Assembly: GCA_964577215.1 (NCBI GenBank) | Contig: CAZNYK010000060.1 | Coordinates: 1 to 22,856 of the forward strand | Direction: 5' to 3' | DNA length: 22,856 nt | Origin: UBA2329 sp964577215 | GTDB lineage: Bacteria; Bacteroidota; Bacteroidia; Chitinophagales; Saprospiraceae | Shown: positions 1-7,454 of the stretch, piece by piece | Numbering within the stretch: the stretch's first letter is position 1 | How the letters are laid out: every line of letters begins with the position of its first letter | Notes under the pieces: generated by a model | Seen by the model: only the letters and a program-made list of their open reading frames with translations | The model's database searches: none | Told to the model about the DNA's origin: nothing | Made by a program: the position numbers and the translations under genes

Positions 1-797
1 TAGCTTTGGGCGTGAGGCGTTTCACCAAACAGGCCGTCCTGCAATGAGCTGGTAAAGCCCAGGGCCAGAGTAGTGCCCTGGCTGGTGCGCGGGTTTTTGG
101 TGATGGTGTTGATAAGGCCGTTGTGGGCGTTGGGGCCGAACAGGGCAGACGAGGGGCCGAGCACTACTTCGATGCGCTCCACGTCTTCCTTCACCGTGGT
201 GCTGAGCGCGCCTAAGGGAAGGCCGGTGGCGATGAGGGTGGAAAATCGCCCGTCGTTCACTTGCAGGTTTTTGGGGTTGAAGGCGCTGTTGAAGCCGCGG
301 GCGTTCACCCCGATGCCGAGCACGCCGGAGCGCACGTAATCCAGCCCGCGCTGACGGCCAAGCAATTCGGCGACATTGAAGGAAGGCAGCTCGGAAATGG
401 AGCGCGAGTTGATCACAGAAACCGTAGCCGGCGCATTGGTGATTTTTTCAGCCTGGCGGGAAGCGGAAACGATCACTTCCTGGCCGAGGAGGTTGGACAC
501 CTCAAGCGTTACATCCACCGTGACGGTCTGGCCGGCAGCGAGGCTCAGGCGTTGCGTCTTGTTGCCGTATCCCACATAGGATACAATGAGCGTATAATCG
601 CCCGGCATTACCGAAAAATCATACATGCCGTTCACATCGGTCACTGTGCCGGTAGTAGTTCCTTCCAGGTACACGTTAGCGCCGATAACCGCTTCTTTGC
701 TTTGCGCATCGGTTACCTTACCGGTGATGGTAGCCCGCTGGGCGTAGCCGGCGCTGATGCCGAGCGTCAAAAGGAAAAGTAGAAATGCCTTTTTCAT
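1..797 (-). CDS. TonB-dependent receptor, N-terminal part (truncated by window edge)
   Basis: Reading leftward from the ATG at 797, the frame stays open for 265 codons to the window edge, so the C-terminal barrel is missing. Residues 1-19 are a signal peptide (MKKAFLLFLLTLGISAGYAQ, cleavage near Q20). Residues about 22-105 form a carboxypeptidase-regulatory-like/CarbopepD_reg-2 domain (GKVTDAQSKEAVIGANVYL, then TDVNGMYDFSVMPGDYTL). Residues about 115-240 are a TonB plug domain with the usual VNDGRFS, VERIEVVLGPSSALFG and NGLINTITK signatures. Such receptors import siderophores, cobalamin, glycans or peptides across the outer membrane using TonB energy; the substrate cannot be told from this part. 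It is divergent from the next genes and has a plausible promoter at 896-925. Family assignment is firm. Confidence 0.93.
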   Translation of the reverse strand, partial: MKKAFLLFLLTLGISAGYAQRATITGKVTDAQSKEAVIGANVYLEGTTTGTVTDVNGMYDFSVMPGDYTLIVSYVGYGNKTQRLSLAAGQTVTVDVTLEVSNLLGQEVIVSASRQAEKITNAPATVSVINSRSISELPSFNVAELLGRQRGLDYVRSGVLGIGVNARGFNSAFNPKNLQVNDGRFSTLIATGLPLGALSTTVKEDVERIEVVLGPSSALFGPNAHNGLINTITKNPRTSQGTTLALGFTSSLQDGLFGETPHAQS

Positions 798-895
798 GTC
801 AGTTGCGTTTTAAATGGAATAAATATTGGGCTGTGAATAAATGCCAGTGCTTTTTAAGTGCATTTCGGCAAAAACCTGAAATTTATTCGGCAAAA

Positions 896-925
896 CGAAA
901 GTAGTACAACGGCAGGCCACGGCAA
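896..925 (-). promoter_or_regulatory. Possible Bacteroidota-type promoter for the TonB receptor
   Basis: On the minus strand TACTTTCG (903-896) resembles the TAnnTTTG -7 element with one mismatch. A TTG (925-923) lies 19 bases upstream, matching the spacing of the -33 element. The 5' leader would be about 90 bases. This is pattern matching only. The rest of the 334-base intergenic stretch 798-1131 is AT-rich and shows no gene. Confidence 0.35.
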
Positions 926-1131
926 CGCCTCAGGCATACATTTTCGAGGTGGACTTTCGGCGTTAAACCTTGACTTTATTTTTATTTAACACTGATTATC
1001 AGGTTTTTAGTTTTAAAAAAAACACTACTGACCAAAGATTTCCATTTTCGACAAAAATCACCGGCCGGCGTGAGATTCTTCATTTCCGGCAATGTTTTTA
1101 ATGATTTATCTTGCACCGAAATTTTCACCCA

Positions 1132-1281
1132 ATGCAGCCGTTACCCGTTTCCGCTTCTGAAAAAAGTGCCTGCTCCATGCCTTGCGAGCGCTGCCCCCTT
1201 CACCGGGAAAAAGACCGCAAAAAGAAATGCTGCAAGAAATTCAAGGAAGGCAAGCGCTGTAAGAAATGCCCGCGGCGGTAA
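1132..1281 (+). CDS. Small cysteine- and lysine-rich protein, 49 aa
   Basis: ATG at 1132 opens a 49-codon frame ending in TAA at 1279-1281. The first half holds C14-x3-C18-x2-C21-P and the second half holds the pair C33-C34 followed by C43-x2-C46-P, so two CxxCP motifs bracket a strongly basic stretch (about one third of residues 25-49 are Lys/Arg). There is no signal peptide or membrane segment. The motif spacing suggests metal (zinc or iron) or nucleic-acid binding, but no function is known to me. I recall similar short KKCCKK...CKKCP proteins in other Bacteroidota, not verified. A weak TATCTTGC -7-like element lies at 1107-1114. The Met codon at 1177 is an alternative start that would give 34 aa and keep both CxxCP motifs. 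It lies just upstream of the permease gene on the same strand. Confidence 0.62.
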   Translation: MQPLPVSASEKSACSMPCERCPLHREKDRKKKCCKKFKEGKRCKKCPRR

Positions 1282-1322
1282 AAGGGCGCCGTCGAAAAAG
1301 CCCTTGAGATCATCGTTTTTCC

Positions 1323-1353
1323 TTGTGCGTTTGCCTGGTTTTTGCGACTTTTG
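1323..1353 (+). promoter_or_regulatory. Possible promoter for the permease/LolA-like operon
   Basis: GACTTTTG at 1346-1353 differs from TAnnTTTG only in its first base, and TTG at 1323-1325 lies 20 bases upstream. Transcription would start near 1359, giving a short leader before the ATG at 1375. A purine-rich AAGGA lies at about 1362-1366, eight to nine bases before that ATG. This is motif evidence only. Confidence 0.38.
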
Positions 1354-1374
1354 AAGACCTTAAGGATCAAAATA

Positions 1375-2595
1375 ATGATTGCACAAATCGCATGGAGAAA
1401 TATCTGGCGCAACCCGGTGCGAAGCTTGGTGGTCATAGGCGCTATTGCAGTCGGGGTATGGGCCGCCATTTTTATGAGCGGCTTCGCCACGGGTATGGCT
1501 AAAGGCTATATCAATAATGCCATCGTGGATATGGTATCGCATATGCAAGCGCATCACCCCGGCTTCCTGAAAGACAATGAGGCGCAGTACGCCCTGCCCG
1601 AGGGCATGGCGCGGGCAGAGGAAATTGCCGGCATGCCTGAAGTCAAAGCCCTGAGTGCCCGCATCATCGTCAATGGGATGGTATCGTCGAGCAAAGGAGC
1701 GCGCGGCATTCGCATCAGGGGAGTGGAGCCGGAAGCGGAAGCCTCGGTGAGTGCTGTCAACGCCAGGATCACGGAGGGCGATTATTTTAGCGATGAAAAA
1801 CGCAACCCCGTGCTCATCAGCGAGGAGCTTGCCGAAAAACTCGGACTGAAACTTCGCTCCCGCCTGGTGCTCACCTTCCAGGATGTCAACGGGGAGATCA
1901 TTTCGGCAGCTTTCCGGGTGAGCGGCCTGTTCAAAACCAGCAACAAACAATTCGACGGGAGCGTCATCTATGTAAATCGATCGGACATCGCCGGGCTGCT
2001 CGCCCCCGGCGCCGAACCCTTTGCGCATGAGTTGGCTATTTTGCTCCACGACCCCGAACAGGTGGACGCCCTGCAATCACGGCTCAGCGCTCTCTTCCCG
2101 GACTGGACGATCAGAAACTACGGGGAGATATCTCCCGACCTGCAACTGTACGAGTCGCAGATCAGTTCCGTTTCTCTTATCTACTTGGTGGTCATCATGC
2201 TGGCACTCGTTTTCGGCATCATCAACACCATGCTGATGGCAGTGCTGGAGCGTGTGCGCGAATTGGGCATGCTCATGGCTATTGGGATGAACAAGGCAAG
2301 GGTTTTCTTGATGATCGTGCTGGAAACCTGCTTCCTCGGGCTGATCGGCGGGCCCGCCGGGTTGGTATTGGGGAGCATTACCATCGCTTACCTGAAAACC
2401 AACGGCATTAACCTCTCCGCATTCTCGGAAACCCTGCGCATGTACGGCATGGCGGAGGTCGCTTATTTTGAAGTAGATCCCGTGGTGTATTGGCAGGTGC
2501 CGCTGATGGTAGCCATCACCGCCCTGCTGTCATCGCTTTATCCTGCCCGTAAAGCCATTCAACTCCGGCCGGTGGAAGCCATCCGGAAAATATGA
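1375..2595 (+). CDS. ABC transporter permease, FtsX/LolC-LolE/MacB type
   Basis: A 406-residue inner-membrane permease. It opens with MIAQIAWRNIWRNPVRS, the amphipathic 'WRNIWRN' start typical of this family, followed by TM1 at about residues 18-40. A large periplasmic (MacB_PCD-like) domain follows. Three C-terminal TM segments begin at SLIYLVVIMLALVFGIINTM, at VFLMIVLETCFLGLIGG and near VYWQVPLMVAITALL, with the FtsX-domain motif ERVRELGMLMAIGMNKARV between the first two. It ends in YPARKAIQLRPVEAIRKI. An in-frame TTG at 1342 is less likely as start because the ATG at 1375 has a purine-rich sequence before it and gives the family N-terminus. It is 25 bases from the LolA-like gene, so probably an operon. 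Such permeases work with a separate LolD-type ATPase to extract lipoproteins or export other cargo; no ATPase is nearby. Confidence 0.9.
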   Translation: MIAQIAWRNIWRNPVRSLVVIGAIAVGVWAAIFMSGFATGMAKGYINNAIVDMVSHMQAHHPGFLKDNEAQYALPEGMARAEEIAGMPEVKALSARIIVNGMVSSSKGARGIRIRGVEPEAEASVSAVNARITEGDYFSDEKRNPVLISEELAEKLGLKLRSRLVLTFQDVNGEIISAAFRVSGLFKTSNKQFDGSVIYVNRSDIAGLLAPGAEPFAHELAILLHDPEQVDALQSRLSALFPDWTIRNYGEISPDLQLYESQISSVSLIYLVVIMLALVFGIINTMLMAVLERVRELGMLMAIGMNKARVFLMIVLETCFLGLIGGPAGLVLGSITIAYLKTNGINLSAFSETLRMYGMAEVAYFEVDPVVYWQVPLMVAITALLSSLYPARKAIQLRPVEAIRKI

Positions 2596-2620
2596 CCTGT
2601 CTCAAGCCAAATACGAAAAC

Positions 2621-3382
2621 ATGAAAAAGCTTTTTTTTGCATTGTTCTTGTTCGCTTTGCCGGGCCTGCGGGCCGAAGCTCAAAGCCCTGCCGCGCTCTC
2701 CGCCAAAGAAATCGTGGCCAAAGCTGATGAAAAAATGCGCGGCCTGAGCAGTCAGGCCGAGATCAAAATGACCGTCGTGCGCCCCACCTGGAAACGGGAA
2801 ATGCAAATGAAGTCCTGGAGCAAAGGCGACAATTTCATGCTCATTCTCGTCACCGCTCCCGCCCGCGACAAAGGCACGGCCTTCCTAAAGCGCCAAAAAG
2901 AAATCTGGAACTGGCAGCCCACCATTGACCGCGTCATCAAGCTGCCGCCCTCCATGATGATGCAATCATGGATGGGTTCTGATTTCACCAACGACGACCT
3001 GGTGCGGCAGGCCTCCGTGGTGGAAGACTACACCCACCGCCTTACCGGCTCGGAAACCATTGAAGGGCGCGACTGCTACAAATTGGAGCTCAAACCCAAA
3101 GACAATACCGCAGTGGTATGGGGCAAAGTACTTGTATGGATTGATAAAAAGGACTTCATAGAACTGAAGACAGAGTTCTACGATGAAGACGGCTATTTGG
3201 TGAATACCATGATTGGCAAAAATATCAAAAACCTCGGAGGCAAGATGTTGCCCGCCATCATGGAAGTGACGCCTGCCGATAACCCGGGCCAGAAAACCAT
3301 CGTGGAATACCTGAGTCTGAGCTTCGACAAGCCTATCGCCGATGATTTCTTCTCGGTGCAAAACATGAAAAGAATAAAGTAA
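2621..3382 (+). CDS. LolA-like outer membrane lipoprotein-sorting protein
   Basis: A 253-residue periplasmic protein with a signal peptide at residues 1 to about 20 (MKKLFFALFLFALPGLRAEA). The mature part matches the COG2834/LolA_like (PF17131-type) pattern: an ADEKMRGLSSQAEIKM start, then KREMQMKSWSKGD, the FLKRQKEIWNWQPTIDRVIKLPPSMMMQSWMG region and WIDKKDFIELKTEFYDEDG. These proteins have a half-barrel that shields acyl chains of lipoproteins in the periplasm. This subfamily usually sits beside LolC/E-like permeases, as here: it lies between two permeases with gaps of 25 bases and 1 base. The cargo is unknown and the real substrate may not be lipoproteins. Family membership is well supported. 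Confidence 0.87.
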   Translation: MKKLFFALFLFALPGLRAEAQSPAALSAKEIVAKADEKMRGLSSQAEIKMTVVRPTWKREMQMKSWSKGDNFMLILVTAPARDKGTAFLKRQKEIWNWQPTIDRVIKLPPSMMMQSWMGSDFTNDDLVRQASVVEDYTHRLTGSETIEGRDCYKLELKPKDNTAVVWGKVLVWIDKKDFIELKTEFYDEDGYLVNTMIGKNIKNLGGKMLPAIMEVTPADNPGQKTIVEYLSLSFDKPIADDFFSVQNMKRIK

Positions 3383-3383
3383 C

Positions 3384-4601
3384 ATGCTGCTCAAACTCGC
3401 CTGGCGAAATATCTGGCGCAACAAACGCCGCACCTACATCACAGCCGCTTCCATACTCTTTGCCGTGCTGCTGGCCGTCTTTATGGAATCCCTCCAAAAA
3501 GGCGCCTGGGACAACATGATCGGCAACGTGGTGAGTTACTATGTCGGATATGCCCAGGTCCACCAGCGGGGATACTGGGCCGACCAGTCTATTGACAAGG
3601 CCATGGCCTGGAGCGAAGACTTGCAAAAACTGCCCGAAGCTGTGCCGCAGATCAAAGCCGTGCTGCCCCGGTTAGAAACTTTTGCATTGGCCTCTTCGGG
3701 CAACCTCACTTCCGGCGTCCTAGTGATAGGTATAGAACCGGCAGTGGAAACCGGCATGACCCGCCTGCACGAACGCATTACCAAAGGCGCATACATTGAC
3801 GCTTCAGACAAGGCAGTGCTCGTGGCCGACGGAATCGCGGAACAACTGCACTTGGAGGTTGGCGATACGCTTGTATTAGTGAGCCAGGGCTACCGTGGGG
3901 CCAATGCGGCAGGCAAATATCCGATCAAGGGCCTGTTGCATTTTCCTTCACCCGAACTGAACAAGCAAATGGTCTATCTTCCTTTGGAAGAAGCTCAATG
4001 GCTCTTTGCCGCCGAGGGATTAGTCACTTCCGCCACCCTGCACATCGAGCAGGAACGCGACATCGCGCCGGCTCTCGCCGCCGTGTCCGCCCGCCTGGAT
4101 CAAGAGGCTTATGAGGTAATGGACTGGAAAGAACTGCTGCCGGAGCTCCTTCAAGCGAAAGCCTTCGACAGCGTGGGCAATTACATGGTGTATTTCATCC
4201 TTTACCTCGTCATTGCCTTCGGCATTTTCGGTACCATCCTGATGATGACCAAAGAGCGGCAGTACGAGTTCGGCATACTCACGGCCATAGGCATGAAGCG
4301 CAGCCAATTGGCCATTACAGTCTGGTTGGAGACGCTCTTCCTCGGTTTTACCGGCGCTTTGGCGGGCATCATTGCCGGCATCCCGGTGGTGTGGTATTTC
4401 ATGGTAAAACCGCTCAGATTCACCGGCGAATATGCAGGCATGCTTGAGCAGTACGGGTTCGAGCCCATTTTTCCGGCTACCCTGCGGGCGGGTATTTTTA
4501 TCGCACAAGCGCTTACGGTGTTGCTGATCACCTCAGTTTTGGCGCTCTACCCGGTGTGGAAAATAAAAAACCTCAAGCCGATGGAGGCCATGAGGGCCTG
4601 A
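3384..4601 (+). CDS. ABC transporter permease, FtsX/LolC-LolE/MacB type (second of pair)
   Basis: A 405-residue permease starting MLLKLAWRNIWRNKRRTYIT one base after the stop of the LolA-like gene, hence almost certainly co-translated with it. TM1 spans about residues 17-37, a periplasmic domain runs to about residue 265, and three C-terminal TM segments follow (YMVYFILYLVIAFGIFGTIL; ITVWLETLFLGFTGALAGIIAG; FIAQALTVLLITSVLALYPV). The FtsX motif is KERQYEFGILTAIGMKRSQL. It ends KNLKPMEAMRA, the same type of tail as the first permease. The two proteins share layout and end motifs but differ through the periplasmic domain, which suggests a heterodimer like LolC-LolE. No ATPase follows; the next 190 bases are empty and then an unrelated hydrolase begins. 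Confidence 0.9.
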   Translation: MLLKLAWRNIWRNKRRTYITAASILFAVLLAVFMESLQKGAWDNMIGNVVSYYVGYAQVHQRGYWADQSIDKAMAWSEDLQKLPEAVPQIKAVLPRLETFALASSGNLTSGVLVIGIEPAVETGMTRLHERITKGAYIDASDKAVLVADGIAEQLHLEVGDTLVLVSQGYRGANAAGKYPIKGLLHFPSPELNKQMVYLPLEEAQWLFAAEGLVTSATLHIEQERDIAPALAAVSARLDQEAYEVMDWKELLPELLQAKAFDSVGNYMVYFILYLVIAFGIFGTILMMTKERQYEFGILTAIGMKRSQLAITVWLETLFLGFTGALAGIIAGIPVVWYFMVKPLRFTGEYAGMLEQYGFEPIFPATLRAGIFIAQALTVLLITSVLALYPVWKIKNLKPMEAMRA

Positions 4602-4791
4602 CAGAGAATTGAAGGGCCTGGGGCGCCATAGTGGAGTTGAGGCTGTAGCCGCACTGATCCAATCCCAACAGGAGAAAGACGTTACCAAGGGGAACAATCT
4701 GGATTCATAGGTCTTTTACTGAACATGGCGAGCAAATGAACTCGCATGAGACATATCTTTCTATATTCAACATCAAAAAAAGCTACCGCTT

Positions 4792-6111
4792 ATGCGCCTT
4801 TTTACCATTTTAATGTTCTTATCCCTCGCAGCCGGATTGCCGGCCCAGGCCCCTTGTACCGGCGGGCGTTTTGCAGAGCCTGTATTTGATTGTGTGGATA
4901 CCACGCTGAATGTCCCCTACGGCCAGGGCCGCCAAAACTGGAGCAGCACCAACATACTCTGCCAGCACGGCAACCTGCCTCCCTACAATTCTTTCCAGAC
5001 GCTCTTGGCTGACGTGTACGAACCCTGCAACGATACCGACACGGAGCGCCCGCTGCTCATCGCCATTCACGGCGGCGCGTTCGCGGCAGGCAACAAAGCC
5101 GACCTGGCGCCTTTCTGCACCGAAATGGCCAAACGGGGTTATGTAGTAGCTTCCATCAGCTACCGGCTGGCTCTCACCCAGAATGTTCTTTGCTGGAATG
5201 CCGAAGTGGACGAGATCAAATTCACCCGCGCATTTTATCGCGCCATGCAGGACGCCAAAGCCGCCGTGCGCTACTTCAGGGCCAACGCGGCCCAGTACGG
5301 GATCGACCCCGACAATATTTTCGTGGCAGGCCACAGCGCAGGGGCTTTCACAGCGCTGGGCGTGGGCTACCTGGCGGATGAATCAGAGCGCCCTTCCGCC
5401 GCTGATCAGCGAAACTACTGCGGTTTCTGGTTCGGTCAACCCATCTGTGCCGATCTGGGCGATATCGAAGGCGAGGGCGGCAATCCAGGGGTAAGCTCCG
5501 CCATAAAGGGCGTCATCCCCATGGCGGGCGCGCTGCCCAACCTCAACTACCTCAACGGCCCCGGCGATCCGCCTTTACTGCTCGTACACGGCACCGCCGA
5601 CGATGTGGTGCCTTACAACTCCGGTTGTGTATTGCAGAGCCTGGGGCCGCTGTTTAATACCTGTATAAATGTGTTCGGCCCGGGCGCCATTTTCCCATAC
5701 GCCGACAGCATCGGCATGGACGTGGAGTTGCTCACCTTTACGCCTCCGGGAGCGGGGCATGGGTTTACCAATGCTGAACTGGACTCCATCTATGTGCGCC
5801 TCTCCCGCTTCATGTGCTGCCGCATGGGCGGAACTGACTGCCAGACCGTCTCTGCGCAGCAAGCGTTGAAATCGTCCGTATCCGTAGAGGTATCCCCCAA
5901 TCCTGCTGCGGAGCGCATCACCTTGAATATTCGCGAATCCGGCCTCTGGGATGTCGTTCTTTTCGACCTGACCGGCCGCCCCTTGCAACGGCACGCCCTC
6001 GGTGCAGGCAGCCATGACCTGGACTTGAGCAATTGCCCGGCCGGCATGTATGTACTGCGCGTTCAGGGGCGAGATGGAAGGGGGGAGACGTTGAGGATGG
6101 TGAAAAATTAA
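4792..6111 (+). CDS. Secreted alpha/beta hydrolase (esterase-like) with T9SS C-terminal sorting domain
   Basis: A 439-residue exported enzyme. The signal peptide covers residues 1 to about 20 (MRLFTILMFLSLAAGLPAQA). The catalytic domain, about 40-345, has the HGG oxyanion motif at 93-95 (AIHGGAFAAGNK), the nucleophile elbow G180-H-S182-A-G, an acid at D270 or D271 (GTADDVVPY) and the histidine H323 (GAGHGFT). This fits the carboxylesterase/BD-FAE-like/acetyl-esterase group. Residues about 364-439 are a Por-type sorting domain (VSPNPAAERITLNI, VVLFDLTGRPLQ, LSNCPAGMYVLRV), which directs passage through the type IX secretion system and usually cell-surface attachment. At least a dozen cysteines suggest disulfides. 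The substrate is unknown; an ester of plant polysaccharide or lipid is a guess. Its stop overlaps the stop of the convergent protease gene. Confidence 0.9.
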   Translation: MRLFTILMFLSLAAGLPAQAPCTGGRFAEPVFDCVDTTLNVPYGQGRQNWSSTNILCQHGNLPPYNSFQTLLADVYEPCNDTDTERPLLIAIHGGAFAAGNKADLAPFCTEMAKRGYVVASISYRLALTQNVLCWNAEVDEIKFTRAFYRAMQDAKAAVRYFRANAAQYGIDPDNIFVAGHSAGAFTALGVGYLADESERPSAADQRNYCGFWFGQPICADLGDIEGEGGNPGVSSAIKGVIPMAGALPNLNYLNGPGDPPLLLVHGTADDVVPYNSGCVLQSLGPLFNTCINVFGPGAIFPYADSIGMDVELLTFTPPGAGHGFTNAELDSIYVRLSRFMCCRMGGTDCQTVSAQQALKSSVSVEVSPNPAAERITLNIRESGLWDVVLFDLTGRPLQRHALGAGSHDLDLSNCPAGMYVLRVQGRDGRGETLRMVKN

Positions 6112-7358
6112 AACACCTTCAGCNNNNNNNNNNNNNNNNNNNNNNNNNNNNNNNNNNNNNNNNNNNNNNNNNNNNNNNNNNNNNNNNNNNNNNNNNNNNN
6201 NNNNNNNNNNNNNNNNNNNNNNNAAAACACCTTCAGCTTCCGCTGCGTGCGCAGGAAGTGCTCTACCATGGGCTGGTCAACCACGCCGACGATCTCCCCG
6301 TTTTCCACAACAGCTAAAAGGCCATCACCCTTGACCTGGAAGGCATAGAGCACGTCTTTCAAGGTGTGGGCCGGACTGATGCGGGATACGCCGGGGGTCA
6401 TGATGGTTTCGAGGGGTTGGTCCAGGAGGTTTTCGCGGATCGCGTCTAAAATTTCCTGTTCGGAGACCACCCCTGCTGCCTGGTAACCTGGGTCGAAAAT
6501 GAGAAAATGGCGCTCAAACCCGTGCTGAAGCGCCTGGGCCGCCAACAATGCCGGATCGAATGTAAAAAACCGGGTGAATTGCGTTCGTACGATGTCCGAT
6601 ACTTTGAATTTGGCCAGGAAAGCCTCGGTGCGTACAGAGCGGTACTCTCCGGCGGCGGCAAAAAATACAAAGGCGCCGATCAGCACCGTAATCAGGCTGC
6701 CGTTGTAAATGCCGTACAAGGCCAGGGCTACTGCAAGAAACTGGCCTACATACGCTGCAATGCGCGTAGCGAGCGGCCGGCCGAGGCGCACGCTGAGCAA
6801 GGCCCGCAGCACCCGCCCGCCGTCCATAGGAAAAGCGGGCAGCATATTGAACACGGCGAGTATGCCGTTGAGGGCGATCATGCCGAGCAAGAAAAAATCG
6901 AACAGGGAACCGGCTTCCGGGAAAAAGCTGCTGTCGCGCACAAACACGCCGTACAACAAGTTCTGAAGGTCTTCCCCATCCGCGCCGGCAGACACCACAT
7001 ACACGCCGGAAAGAACCGTGGCGATGGCTACATTCACCAATGGCCCGGCCACCGCTACCATAAACTCCTGGAAAGGGTTTTCTGGCATTCTATCCAAGCG
7101 GGCGATCCCGCCAATGGGTGAAATGGTGATGTCGCGCGTGCCCACGCCGTAACGCCGCGCCGTGAGCGCATGGCCGAACTCATGCAGGATGACGCATACA
7201 AATAAGGCCATCACGAACAAGCCCAGGTAAGCCGTGTCGCGCAAGTCAAGCCCTTGTGAATAGCCTGTATATAAAATCCAGACCAGCAACAGGCCGAACG
7301 ACCAATGGACCAGCACCGGGATGCCGAAAATTTTGGCTATGCGCAGGGATGCATTCAT
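6108..7358 (-). CDS. Site-2 protease family (M50) metalloprotease with C-terminal CBS pair
   Basis: A polytopic membrane zinc protease. The start is the ATG at 7358 (MNASLRIAKIFGIPVLVHWSF); an in-frame TTG one codon upstream is unlikely. TM segments begin at about residues 15 and 37. The zinc-binding HEFGH is at 59-63, and the second active-site motif NMLPAFPMDGGRVL has D179. Residues about 245-370 form two CBS domains (VSDIVRTQFTRFFTFDPA...; LETIMTPGVSRISPAHTLKDVLYAF...), probably a nucleotide-responsive regulatory module. This is the layout of the SpoIVFB/Rip3-like M50B group, which cut membrane-embedded substrates such as anti-sigma factors. The frame runs through the N block; with the duplicated 14 bases merged, the protein is 378 residues ending RKLKVF. 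It is convergent with the hydrolase gene, the two TAA stops overlapping in TTAA at 6108-6111. Confidence 0.9.
   Translation of the reverse strand: MNASLRIAKIFGIPVLVHWSFGLLLVWILYTGYSQGLDLRDTAYLGLFVMALFVCVILHEFGHALTARRYGVGTRDITISPIGGIARLDRMPENPFQEFMVAVAGPLVNVAIATVLSGVYVVSAGADGEDLQNLLYGVFVRDSSFFPEAGSLFDFFLLGMIALNGILAVFNMLPAFPMDGGRVLRALLSVRLGRPLATRIAAYVGQFLAVALALYGIYNGSLITVLIGAFVFFAAAGEYRSVRTEAFLAKFKVSDIVRTQFTRFFTFDPALLAAQALQHGFERHFLIFDPGYQAAGVVSEQEILDAIRENLLDQPLETIMTPGVSRISPAHTLKDVLYAFQVKGDGLLAVVENGEIVGVVDQPMVEHFLRTQRKLKVFXXXXXXXXXXXXXXXXXXXXXXXXXXXXXXXXXXLKVF
6110..6237. other. Assembly gap of 100 N flanked by a 14-base duplicate
   Basis: N runs from 6124 to 6223. The 14 bases AAAACACCTTCAGC occur immediately before (6110-6123) and immediately after (6224-6237). 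This is what an unmerged contig overlap padded with 100 N looks like. Joining the copies removes 114 bases, keeps the minus-strand protease in frame and ends it at once with TAA. Confidence 0.85.
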
Positions 7359-7454
7359 CAAAAAATCAAATTGCTCCGTTCAACAGTATCCGGAGTTGAA
7401 AAGGAAAACCGGTAATTCGGTGGATTTGTTCGCCGGCAGTACCCGGCCCTGTTT

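Noticed and set aside
1282..1305. Six-base stem AAGGGC/GCCCTT with 12-base loop after the Cys-rich gene
   Set aside because: Stem too short and loop too long, and the T-run is about 10 bases further on. Too weak to call a terminator.
1360..2076. 238-codon open frame on the minus strand
   Set aside because: Antisense to the first permease, whose membrane topology and motifs are clear.
4602..4791. Possible small gene or promoter between permease 2 and the hydrolase
   Set aside because: Frames are short and lack a start near a promoter. TATCTTTC at 4754-4761 has no -33 partner.
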